From an uncultured Ruminococcus sp. (lineage in GTDB: Bacteria; Bacillota; Clostridia; Lachnospirales; Lachnospiraceae), in assembly GCA_904377845.1 (NCBI GenBank), contig CAJFGR010000027.1, positions 1 through 46,631 on the forward strand: a DNA stretch of 46,631 bases, in the 5' to 3' direction. Below the pieces are notes generated by a model. That model made no database searches and was not told the DNA's origin. It saw only the letters and a list, made by a program, of their open reading frames with translations. Below, in pieces: positions 18,897 to 26,769 of this stretch (the stretch's first letter is position 1; each line of letters begins with the position of its first letter). A program made the position numbers and the translations under genes.

Positions 18897-18924
18897 TTGA
18901 CATATCTGATAAAAGGCCTATAAT
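18897..18924 (+). promoter_or_regulatory. promoter of the GH32/GH91 operon
   Basis: TTGACA (18897-18902), 16-base spacer, perfect TATAAT (18919-18924). The first operator begins 11 bases downstream. Confidence 0.8.
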
Positions 18925-18934
18925 ATGTAATATA

Positions 18935-18952
18935 CATGGAACGGGTTCCATG
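18935..18952. promoter_or_regulatory. LacI-type operator O1
   Basis: CATGGAACGGGTTCCATG, a palindrome apart from its centre, located at about +5 of the predicted transcript. A bound repressor would block initiation. Confidence 0.8.
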
Positions 18953-18988
18953 ACGTAAAAGTGCATAGCAGGTCTTAGTTTTTTTAGA

Positions 18989-19012
18989 CGATATGGAACG
19001 GGTTCCATATCG
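18989..19012. promoter_or_regulatory. LacI-type operator O2
   Basis: Same core (ATGGAACGGGTTCCAT) with arms extended by CGAT/ATCG. Its centre is about 57 bases from that of O1, a spacing that could allow looping between two repressor dimers. Confidence 0.8.
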
Positions 19013-19086
19013 CGGGCGATTCAGGAATGTTTCCACATGAAATCATGGAATCACAATTTATGATTCATAAAAGAAGGAGGAACAAC

Positions 19087-20334
19087 ATGAAAAAGAAAGT
19101 ACTTAGTATTTTGCTTGCGGCGGCAATGGTGAGCACAATGGCTGCAGGGTGCGGCAGTTCCGGCGGGAATTCCGACGGCGGTTCATCCGCTTCAGGAGAA
19201 GGAGGAGAAAACAGTATCACAGTTCTGGTTGAGAGCGGTTCTCCGGCCGAAGCGCTGGCAAATGAAACAGCGGCGGATTTTGAGGCGGAGACAGGCTGCA
19301 AGGTGGTCGTAGATGCGGTAGCCTATACAGGTATGTATGATAAACTTTCCACAGAGATCCAGTCCGGACAGGCGGCCCACGATGTGGCTTGTATGGATTT
19401 CGTATGGCTGGCAGCATTCGCGGATGCAATCGAGCCTCTTCAGGATGCGGATACAAGCGATTTCCTTCCGACCCTTGAAGAAAGCGGAACGATCGACGGC
19501 AATCTGCTCGGTTATCCGATGTGGACAAACTGCAAGATCCTGATCTACAGGAAAGATATTATCCCGGAGGATCAGGTACCGAAGACATGGGATGAATACA
19601 AAGCTATGGCCGCACAGGTCGCGACAGATGACATATATGGAACGACAGTGCTCGGAAGCGGTTCAGACGCGGTATGCTCTTTCCTTGATTTTGCATGCCA
19701 GGCGGGCGCGGAAGGACTTGTTTTTGATGATGAAGGAAATGTAAATATTGCAAGCCAGCCCTATGTTGACGCCATGAACTTTATGGTAGAAATGGCAGAT
19801 GCGGATTATTCGCCGGATGATTCTCTGGCAACGGCTGCTACAGAGTCTCAGGAACTGTTTACAAACGGCAAGGTGGCGATGCAGCTGAACTGGAGTCATC
19901 AGTATCCGGCAGCAGTAGAGGCCCTTGGCGCTGACAAAGTAGGCTGCGCGCCGATGATCGCCGGAAGCGCGGGAATCGGAGCGACAACAGGTCCTTGGTA
20001 TCAGTGTGTTATGAAAAATTCTGAAAATAAGGAAATGGCACAGAAATATGTAGAGTATATGTACGACCACAATGCAGATTATATGGATCTGACACTCAAG
20101 ATCGCCGGCAGAACTTCTGTATATGAAGAAGCCGGACAGGAACCGGGCAATGAGCATACAACAGCTGTTCTGGAGACACTGGAGTCTCCGCAGTCACAGC
20201 CGAGACCGATGGTATCCACATGGGCACAGATCGAGGAAGTGCTGACCGGTGTTGTTGAGTCATGCCTTGGCGGAGCTGATGTAAATGAAACGCTTGAGTC
20301 GGCTCAGACTGAAATTGAATCGATCGGACAGTAG
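19087..20334 (+). CDS. ABC transporter sugar-binding lipoprotein
   Basis: A 415-residue family 1 (MalE-type) solute-binding protein. The signal peptide MKKKVLSILLAAAMVSTMAA ends in lipobox MAAGC, so it is membrane-anchored. A Ser/Gly-rich linker follows, then the two-lobed binding domain (ITVLVESGSPAEALANETAA; YPMWTNCKILIYRKDIIP; TWDEYKAMAAQVATDDIYG; GPWYQCVMKNSENKEMAQK). AAGGAGG lies 7 bases before ATG 19087; the frame upstream to 19027 is not needed. It is the first gene of the operon and is separated from the permeases by a GC-rich hairpin. The ligand is inferred to be a difructose anhydride or short inulin fragment from the downstream enzymes. Confidence 0.9.
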   Translation: MKKKVLSILLAAAMVSTMAAGCGSSGGNSDGGSSASGEGGENSITVLVESGSPAEALANETAADFEAETGCKVVVDAVAYTGMYDKLSTEIQSGQAAHDVACMDFVWLAAFADAIEPLQDADTSDFLPTLEESGTIDGNLLGYPMWTNCKILIYRKDIIPEDQVPKTWDEYKAMAAQVATDDIYGTTVLGSGSDAVCSFLDFACQAGAEGLVFDDEGNVNIASQPYVDAMNFMVEMADADYSPDDSLATAATESQELFTNGKVAMQLNWSHQYPAAVEALGADKVGCAPMIAGSAGIGATTGPWYQCVMKNSENKEMAQKYVEYMYDHNADYMDLTLKIAGRTSVYEEAGQEPGNEHTTAVLETLESPQSQPRPMVSTWAQIEEVLTGVVESCLGGADVNETLESAQTEIESIGQ

Positions 20335-20365
20335 AAGTCACCTGAATCTGAAGTGAATTGATCTG

Positions 20366-20411
20366 CAGAGGGCCCTTCTCATGAGAATGATCAGTGGGGA
20401 GCGGCCCTTTG
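20366..20411 (+). other. intercistronic hairpin between binding protein and permeases
   Basis: CAGAGGGCC pairs with GGCCCTTTG (9 bp, one wobble), with further pairing inside. It has no T tail, so it is more likely to stabilise the binding-protein message or attenuate the permeases than to terminate fully. Confidence 0.55.
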
Positions 20412-20433
20412 TTAAAAAAAGGCGGTAGATATC

Positions 20434-21318
20434 ATGAGATTAATATCAAAAAAGACATTATTGTTATTCTTCCTGCCGGGCGCTGTATTTATGGGAGCGT
20501 TCCTTGTGTATCCCATCCTGTCAATGGTTTTTGACAGTTTTTTCGAGATCGGGATTACAGGTGACAGAACCTTTATCGGGTTAGATAATTATATCCATGC
20601 ATTTACAGCAGGCGGTTTCCTGAAACAATTAAAAAATACTCTGATCTATATTGTCGTAGCAGTGTCGATTGAAACAATTCTGGGAGTCCTGTTTGCTCTT
20701 TTTTTCGAGATGAATTATAAAGGGAGCAAGGTAATACGGTCACTGATGATGGCGCCGCTGATGATTGCCCCGTTGGTGGCAGGTCTTACATGGAAACTGA
20801 TGATGAGCTCCAGTTTCGGTATTGTAAATGAATTACTGACCCGCATAGGTATCCTTTCTGACCCCAGTGACATTCTCTGGCTGGCAGATGAAAGATGGTC
20901 TCTGCTGGCATGTTGTATTGCGGATATATGGCTTACAGTGCCGTTTATGATGCTTATGACACTTGCCGGATTACAGGGGCTGGACACCAGTGTAACCGAA
21001 GCGGCGAGAATAGACGGGGCAAATACAGTACAGCAGGTATTCTATGTAAAACTTCCGATGATCAAGCCGGTGCTTCTTACAGCGCTTTCAGTCAGGATCA
21101 TTGATGCGGCACGTACATTTGATATTATCTGGGCAATGACAGAAGGCGGTCCGAACAGCTCGTCAGAGACCCTGAGTATTATCATATATAAAACACTGAC
21201 CCGGTATAATGACATCGGTTACGCAAGTGCAATGGCAGTAGTATTTATCATAGCGCTGGTAGTATTTACACTTGTCTTCATGCAGAGCTTATGGAATCCG
21301 AAAAAGAAAGTGAATTAG
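20434..21318 (+). CDS. sugar ABC transporter permease, MalF type
   Basis: A 294-residue membrane protein with six helices, starting at LLLFFLPGAVFMGAFLVYPI. The EAA motif that docks the ATPase is EAARIDGANTVQQVFYVKLP at about residues 188-207. It forms the channel together with the next gene. The operon encodes no ATPase, as is common in Firmicutes where one MsmX-type ATPase serves many sugar importers. Confidence 0.93.
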   Translation: MRLISKKTLLLFFLPGAVFMGAFLVYPILSMVFDSFFEIGITGDRTFIGLDNYIHAFTAGGFLKQLKNTLIYIVVAVSIETILGVLFALFFEMNYKGSKVIRSLMMAPLMIAPLVAGLTWKLMMSSSFGIVNELLTRIGILSDPSDILWLADERWSLLACCIADIWLTVPFMMLMTLAGLQGLDTSVTEAARIDGANTVQQVFYVKLPMIKPVLLTALSVRIIDAARTFDIIWAMTEGGPNSSSETLSIIIYKTLTRYNDIGYASAMAVVFIIALVVFTLVFMQSLWNPKKKVN

Positions 21319-21342
21319 GCAGGCGGACAGGAGGCAGAAAAG

Positions 21343-22173
21343 GTGAAGAGAAAAAATGTAATATTTAAAAGACTTGGAATAACGGTATCCGTGATCCTAA
21401 CAGTGTTCTGGCTGATCCCGTATATCTATGTTATATGCTGTTCGTTCAAACCAGGATCGGAAGTTATAGCGGTTCCGCCTAAATTTTTTCCGAAGGTATT
21501 TTCGGTAGAAAACTTCCAGGGACTGTTTGAGCGTATGGATGCACTCCAGTTTCTGATCAACAGCCTTACAGTTGCAGTCTGCAGCACTGTGATCGCCCTG
21601 ATTCTGGGAGCGTTGGCAGCATATGCGATCCAGCGTTCGGGAGCACGGCTTTCTATTGTACTTATCGTACTTGTATTATGTCTGAAAATGATACCGACAT
21701 CCAGTATTGTTGTTCCGATCTATGAGTTGATCTGTGACCTGGGATTATATGATACAAAAATTGCACTGATTATTGTATATGCCGCGGTAAATATGCCGTT
21801 TGTTATGTGGACCATGCTGAGTTTTTATGAAGGAATTCCCACAACGCTTGATGAGGCGGCATATGTAGATGGAGCCAGCAGTTTCCAGACGTTTTCAAAG
21901 GTAATCCTTCCAATCTGTAAACCCGGACTGGCAACGGCCTTTATCTTTACGCTGTTCCTTGCATGGAATGATTTCCTGATCGCACTGCTGCTCACAAGTA
22001 CAAATGCTAAGACATTTACAGTCGGGCTTGCAGGATTCCTGTCAGCGTATAATCTGGATCTGGGACCAATGTGTGCAGGGGCATTCCTGTTCAGCTTCCC
22101 GGTTATGATCATTTCTCTGGCGGCACAGAAATATATTGTGCAGGGAATGACGGCAGGCGCAGTAAAAGGATAA
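21343..22173 (+). CDS. sugar ABC transporter permease, MalG type
   Basis: A 276-residue, six-helix permease starting at GTG 21343 with AGGAGG upstream. The N-terminal helix is ITVSVILTVFWLIPYIYVIC. The EAA motif reads DEAAYVDGASSFQTFSKVIL (about residues 171-190). The protein ends AQKYIVQGMTAGAVKG, the usual MalG end. It partners the upstream permease. Confidence 0.93.
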   Translation: MKRKNVIFKRLGITVSVILTVFWLIPYIYVICCSFKPGSEVIAVPPKFFPKVFSVENFQGLFERMDALQFLINSLTVAVCSTVIALILGALAAYAIQRSGARLSIVLIVLVLCLKMIPTSSIVVPIYELICDLGLYDTKIALIIVYAAVNMPFVMWTMLSFYEGIPTTLDEAAYVDGASSFQTFSKVILPICKPGLATAFIFTLFLAWNDFLIALLLTSTNAKTFTVGLAGFLSAYNLDLGPMCAGAFLFSFPVMIISLAAQKYIVQGMTAGAVKG

Positions 22174-22191
22174 TATTTGTCGGAGGAGTCT

Positions 22192-23676
22192 ATGTCTGAA
22201 AAATTAATGCATGAAAACATACAAAAGGCTCAGAAGGAAATAGAGAGTAAAAAGGAAATCGTAAAAGCCGGTCAGATGAGGCAGCATTATCATTTCATGC
22301 CTCAGACCGGCTGGATCAATGACCCGAACGGTCTGATTTATTACAAGGGGAAATATCACTATTTCTATCAGCTGAATCCCTATTATGGACACTGGGATTA
22401 TATGCACTGGGGTCATGCCGTCAGCAGCGATCTGATGCACTGGGAGTATCTTCCGGTAGCATTGGCCCCAAGCGAAGAGTATGATGACCATATGCGCGGC
22501 GGCTGTTTTTCAGGAAGCGCTATTGAACATGATGGGAAACTGTTCCTGATGTATACCGGAACATCCAATCATGGAGAAGGCTATGTGCAGACTCAGTGTA
22601 TCGCATATAGCGGGGATGGAATCAATTTTACCAAATATGAAGGAAACCCTGTGATCTGTCCTCCGGAAGGGGTGCCTTCGGATCTTTTCAGAGATCCGAA
22701 AGTATGGAAACATAACGGTACTTATTATATGGTGTGCGGAGCCAGCAGAAATAAAAGAGGTCAGGCACTGCTTTACCGGTCATCGGATATGCTGCATTGG
22801 GAATTCTTTAACGTACTTGCCGAGAGCCGCGGCGAATGGGGATATATGTGGGAATGTCCTGATTTTTATCAGCTGGAAGATAAGTACGTGCTTACATTTT
22901 CACCCATGGGGGAAAGCGACCGCAAAGCGGTATATCTTGTAGGAGATTTTGATTATGACACGGGAAAATTCAGCTGGCAGATCTCAGGAGAGATCGACTG
23001 GGGAATGGACTATTATGCGCCGCAGTCTTTCCTGACCCCGGACGGCCGAAGGATCATTGTAGGCTGGGCAAATGAGTGGCAGTGGATGTCTTTCTGGAAG
23101 GACTGGGGACCGACTTACCGTGAAGGATGGTGCGGATTCTTCAATCTCCCGAGAGAAGTGCGTCTTATGCCGGATCATACCCTTCAGTTCCTCCCGGTTG
23201 AAGAACTGAACATCCTGAGAGAAAATAAACAGAGTATAAGGGAATTTACGGTCAGAGATCAGAATATTGAGCTGAAAGCCGGAGACGGGATTTCTTTTGA
23301 GATGAAAATGAAAGCAGATCTGGAACAGACAGATGCGGACAGGCTGGAAATCGACCTGAGATGCGGCGGCGAAAAGAAAACAACATGCATATTTGATTTT
23401 AAGCATGGAATTATGAAGATAGACAGAAACCATTCGGACGGATGGAGTAAAGGCATATCGTACAGTACTTTGTTCCTGAAAGGGAAAAAAGAGCTGGATA
23501 TCCATATATTTTCTGATCAGAGTTCCCTTGAAATTTTTGCTGACAATTATCAGAATAACCATGCGAATAATGTTTTCGCAGGAGATAACCAGAATCAGAT
23601 ACTGATCCGGGCGTATGGCGGAGATGTATTGATCAGAGATTATGAATCTTACGGAATGAAAGAATGTTTCAGATAA
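22192..23676 (+). CDS. GH32 beta-fructosidase
   Basis: A 494-residue glycoside hydrolase family 32 enzyme; ATG 22192 has GGAGGA 5 bases upstream. The five-bladed propeller carries the nucleophile Asp in GWINDPNG, the transition-state stabiliser Asp in FRDPKVW and the acid/base Glu in MWECPDFY. A C-terminal beta-sandwich runs from about residue 345. There is no signal peptide, so it acts in the cytoplasm on imported substrate. GH32 enzymes cleave terminal beta-fructosyl bonds (sucrose, inulo-oligosaccharides, levan). Next to GH91, the likely substrate is inulobiose released from difructose anhydride. It is not clearly a sucrose-6-phosphate hydrolase, since import here is by ABC transporter and not PTS. 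Confidence 0.93.
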   Translation: MSEKLMHENIQKAQKEIESKKEIVKAGQMRQHYHFMPQTGWINDPNGLIYYKGKYHYFYQLNPYYGHWDYMHWGHAVSSDLMHWEYLPVALAPSEEYDDHMRGGCFSGSAIEHDGKLFLMYTGTSNHGEGYVQTQCIAYSGDGINFTKYEGNPVICPPEGVPSDLFRDPKVWKHNGTYYMVCGASRNKRGQALLYRSSDMLHWEFFNVLAESRGEWGYMWECPDFYQLEDKYVLTFSPMGESDRKAVYLVGDFDYDTGKFSWQISGEIDWGMDYYAPQSFLTPDGRRIIVGWANEWQWMSFWKDWGPTYREGWCGFFNLPREVRLMPDHTLQFLPVEELNILRENKQSIREFTVRDQNIELKAGDGISFEMKMKADLEQTDADRLEIDLRCGGEKKTTCIFDFKHGIMKIDRNHSDGWSKGISYSTLFLKGKKELDIHIFSDQSSLEIFADNYQNNHANNVFAGDNQNQILIRAYGGDVLIRDYESYGMKECFR

Positions 23677-23690
23677 GGAGAGCGTATGAT

Positions 23691-25043
23691 ATGGCTGGGA
23701 AAAATTATTACGACGTGACAGAATGGCCTGTGGGAAATCCCTATGAAGATATCGGAGAAGTGATCAACAGTATCATAGAGGATATTAAAAAAAGACAGAA
23801 GGAGTCAGATGTCGGAAACGGAGGAAAACCGGGGGCGGTGATCTATATTCCGTCAGGGGATTATCATCTTGCTACTCAGGTTGTGGTCGATATCAGTTAT
23901 CTGAAGATCATGGGATCCGGACACGGATTTACTTCTTCAAGCATCCGCTTCAATATCCCGAGAGAAGAATGGCCGTATCTTCACGAATTGTGGCCGGGCG
24001 GCAGCCGGATCATGGTCGATCTGCAGCCTTCCGCCGAAGACGAGGCATCGGGTGCGGCATTTTATGTAAAGCGGGACGGAAGTCCGAGAATAAGCTCGGT
24101 AGAATTTGAAAATTTCTGCATTGACGGTCTTCATTTTGTTGATGACGGTTCGGGGATCGCAAATCCGGAAAATACATATACCAATGGGAAAACCGGTATT
24201 TATATTGCCGGAGAACAGGATTCTTTCCGAATCAACGGTATGGGGCTTGTATATCTGGAACATGGTGTAACGGTTTATCATGCGGATGCATTAAGTATCC
24301 ATGATAATTTTATAGCAGAATGCGGGAGCTGCATTGAGCTGAGAGGATGGGGACAGGCGTCAAAAGTGACAGATAACCTGCTGGGAGCAGGTTATAAGGG
24401 CTACACGATTTTCGCCCAGAATTTCGGCGGACTCTTAATTGCTTCCAATAACGTATTCCCGCGGGGGATGAGCAGCGTCCATTTTGACAGTGTTGCAAGG
24501 TCGTGCATCACAGGAAACAGATTTCATTCTTTCTATCCGGGAATGGTGGTGCTTGAGAAAAACTGTTCCGAAAATCTGATCTCATCCAATCATTTTTACC
24601 GGTCCTGCGAGCCATGGACACCGCTGCAGGGATATGACAACGGTTTGGACGATCTGTATGGACTTATATATATCAGCGGGAACAACAACACAGTAACCGC
24701 AAACCACCTGTCTGAGATTATTGACACGGAGAATATAAAACCTGCAGGGGTAAAACCTGTGATCATACATATTGTTTCAGGTAAAGGAAATTATATTGCC
24801 GTAAATCATATCATTGCCGCGACTGAGGCGGCGGAACCGGAGGACGCGGAATCGTGTTTTGCTACGCAGGTAGAGGCAATGCTGAGTACGGAAAGGTCGG
24901 TGCCGGTCAACGTGACCGCTGTACAGATTGAGAAGGAGTCTGTTCAGAATATCGTGCTTGATACAGGAAGAGAAGACCAGGCGATCCTGGATCGGGAAGC
25001 GAATGCTTTCAGGGCGCTCCCGGTGCCGGGAAGTGAAAAATAG
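23691..25043 (+). CDS. GH91 enzyme: difructose anhydride hydrolase / inulin fructotransferase family
   Basis: A 451-residue right-handed beta-helix enzyme of glycoside hydrolase family 91. Start MAGKNYYDVTEWPVGNPYED at ATG 23691 with AAGGAG 10 bases upstream. Family hallmarks: GKPGAVIYIPSGDYHLATQV, IMGSGHGFTSSSIRF, CIELRGWGQASKVTDNLLGA, FPRGMSSVHFDSV, LQGYDNGLDDLYGLIYISGN. Asp205 and Glu216 (HDNFIAECGSCIEL) have the 11-residue spacing of the catalytic Asp/Glu pair reported for the family. GH91 holds secreted inulin fructotransferases, which make difructose anhydride (DFA) I or III from inulin, and intracellular DFA-III hydrolases, which open DFA III to inulobiose. This protein has no signal peptide and is co-encoded with an importer and a cytoplasmic GH32, which favours the hydrolase. 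Sequence alone does not settle the reaction. Confidence 0.88.
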   Translation: MAGKNYYDVTEWPVGNPYEDIGEVINSIIEDIKKRQKESDVGNGGKPGAVIYIPSGDYHLATQVVVDISYLKIMGSGHGFTSSSIRFNIPREEWPYLHELWPGGSRIMVDLQPSAEDEASGAAFYVKRDGSPRISSVEFENFCIDGLHFVDDGSGIANPENTYTNGKTGIYIAGEQDSFRINGMGLVYLEHGVTVYHADALSIHDNFIAECGSCIELRGWGQASKVTDNLLGAGYKGYTIFAQNFGGLLIASNNVFPRGMSSVHFDSVARSCITGNRFHSFYPGMVVLEKNCSENLISSNHFYRSCEPWTPLQGYDNGLDDLYGLIYISGNNNTVTANHLSEIIDTENIKPAGVKPVIIHIVSGKGNYIAVNHIIAATEAAEPEDAESCFATQVEAMLSTERSVPVNVTAVQIEKESVQNIVLDTGREDQAILDREANAFRALPVPGSEK

Positions 25044-25066
25044 AACAGAATAATTTATTGTGGGCA

Positions 25067-25098
25067 GGGGCTGCTGTACTGATTAGTGCGGCAGCCCT
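25067..25098 (+). terminator. hairpin after the GH91 gene
   Basis: GGGGCTGC pairs with GCAGCCCT around a 16-base loop. The tail is not T-rich, so termination is probably weak. Confidence 0.4.
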
Positions 25099-25201
25099 CT
25101 GTTATGTGTGGGGATGCAGAGAAGGAGACCGGACGCTTGTTTTTCTGATGAAAGGCTGTATAATATTTATGATAAGTTCTCGAAGAAAAGGCGGGGAGGA
25201 A

Positions 25202-26449
25202 ATGGATATGACACAGTCTGCTGTCAGCATCGAGTATACAAAAGATACGACAGATCTGTTTATACTGAAACACAAAGATCTGGACGTTGCGATGATGAAG
25301 ATGGATGTACGGACAGGCATGATAGAGTATGTCCTTTCTGTGTATCTGCCGGAAGAACTGCCGGCCGGCTGCGCTCCGGACGGCACAGGGCTTGGCGAAT
25401 GGTGGAAACTGCGCGCTATCCCTGATTCGCGGAAGGGCATCCGCCAGGTGCTGAGCCGCCTGAGCGAAGCGACCAGTCAGTCACTGATGCTCTCATCCTA
25501 CGGATTAAGCCTTACGGATCACTACTGGATACAGCCTGTTGGTCAGGAATTGTATTGGAAGGATTTAAACTTCTATGAAAATGATTTTACAGACGAACTT
25601 GGAGATATTCTGACGGATTCAGAGCGGGATCGATCCGTCCCGGATGGAATTTCGAAACTGTCGCCATCTGTTTCTGTCAACGGAGATATGAAGAAAAAAT
25701 GGATCATTCGCGATGGCGGGAGATATCTTCTGAAAGTAAACCCGAACTATCACAGCCAGCAGGCGGTAAACGAGGTGATCGCCGGGAAACTGCATGAGCG
25801 GCTGGGATGGAAGAATTATGTCTCATATGACATGGGGACAATCTATATCAGCGGCAGGGGATATCCGTGTTCTCTCAGTCCGATGTTTACGTCTGCTGAG
25901 ACGGAATTCGTGTCGGCTTATCAGATAGTGGCAGATTATAAGGTGCCCAATGATGTATCGCTGTACGAAGCGCTGATCCGGCAGGCAGTTTCGTTGGGAG
26001 CAGATGAGCAAGAAGTGCGGGCATTTCTGGAATATATGATCCTGACAGATTTTATTTTGACAAATACGGACAGACATCTGAACAATTTTGGCTTTCTATA
26101 TGATCCGCAACAGCACCGGCTGAGCGGCATGGCGCCTCTTTTTGATACCGGTAATTCACTTTTTTATGATTATGACGTGATTCCCCATGGCGGGAATCTT
26201 CTGGACATTCCGGTCAATTCGTTCAGCAAAAGAGAGGCTGACCAGCTTCATTATGTTAAAAGTGACGCCGGAGTGAAACTAGAGAGATTAGCACATTTTC
26301 CGGAAGAAGCTGAAGCACTTCTGAAAGAATATACGGACATGACAGATGAAAGAGCTGCGGAGACGGCGAGAACCATTGAAGAGAAAATAGAGTATTTAAA
26401 CCTGTTCTTTCAGGGAAAGAAGATATGGAAGAAGGAGCGGTACTGGTGA
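25202..26449 (+). CDS. HipA-like kinase-domain protein
   Basis: About 415 residues; ATG 25202 or 25208 is preferred, both behind GGGGAGG, over the longer frame from 25058 which would add a hydrophobic leader read through non-coding sequence. The N-terminal part resembles no family I know. The second half is a HipA-type kinase: WIIRDGGRYLLKVNPN (nucleotide-binding Lys), ILTNTDRHLNNFGFLYD (catalytic Asp and metal-binding Asn in the NTDRHxxNF motif) and MAPLFDTGNSLFYDYD (second metal-binding Asp). Classical HipA phosphorylates glutamyl-tRNA synthetase and pairs with HipB; no HipB-like DNA-binding gene is next to it. Its stop overlaps the next gene by 25 bases, so the two are coupled. Confidence 0.75.
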   Translation: MDMTQSAVSIEYTKDTTDLFILKHKDLDVAMMKMDVRTGMIEYVLSVYLPEELPAGCAPDGTGLGEWWKLRAIPDSRKGIRQVLSRLSEATSQSLMLSSYGLSLTDHYWIQPVGQELYWKDLNFYENDFTDELGDILTDSERDRSVPDGISKLSPSVSVNGDMKKKWIIRDGGRYLLKVNPNYHSQQAVNEVIAGKLHERLGWKNYVSYDMGTIYISGRGYPCSLSPMFTSAETEFVSAYQIVADYKVPNDVSLYEALIRQAVSLGADEQEVRAFLEYMILTDFILTNTDRHLNNFGFLYDPQQHRLSGMAPLFDTGNSLFYDYDVIPHGGNLLDIPVNSFSKREADQLHYVKSDAGVKLERLAHFPEEAEALLKEYTDMTDERAAETARTIEEKIEYLNLFFQGKKIWKKERYW

Positions 26450-26748
26450 AAGAGGCTGAAAAGAAGATCCCGATGAAAATAGAAGACGGAAAACTCTACA
26501 TCGGCGATATGCCGCAGCTTATTGTCGATTTGGAGACGCAGGAGAATTATATCCGGACGGAAGAACGTCTGATCTCTTATAAAAAGAGGATCGAGCTGAG
26601 TCCTGATCTGCTTGCGGGAAAGCGGGCAAATGTCCTGCAGACTGCGCTGGAATATTATTACACGCAGGCGTGTGAGGTCGCAGAAGGGATAAAGATTGCG
26701 GAAGAGTACCGCCAAAAGGCGAACACAACGGTTCGCGAAAAACGATAG
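26425..26748 (+). CDS. small protein coupled to the HipA-like kinase
   Basis: A 107-residue soluble protein starting inside the HipA-like gene. Predicted features are a short beta-hairpin (MKIEDGKLYIGDMPQLIVDL) and two long helices (ENYIRTEERLISYKKRIELS; LQTALEYYYTQACEVAEGIK). No known family is recognised. The overlap suggests a partner, substrate or antitoxin of the kinase; that is inference from position. Confidence 0.6.
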   Translation: MEEGAVLVKEAEKKIPMKIEDGKLYIGDMPQLIVDLETQENYIRTEERLISYKKRIELSPDLLAGKRANVLQTALEYYYTQACEVAEGIKIAEEYRQKANTTVREKR

Positions 26749-26769
26749 AGAACGATAAGGTGCAATGAC

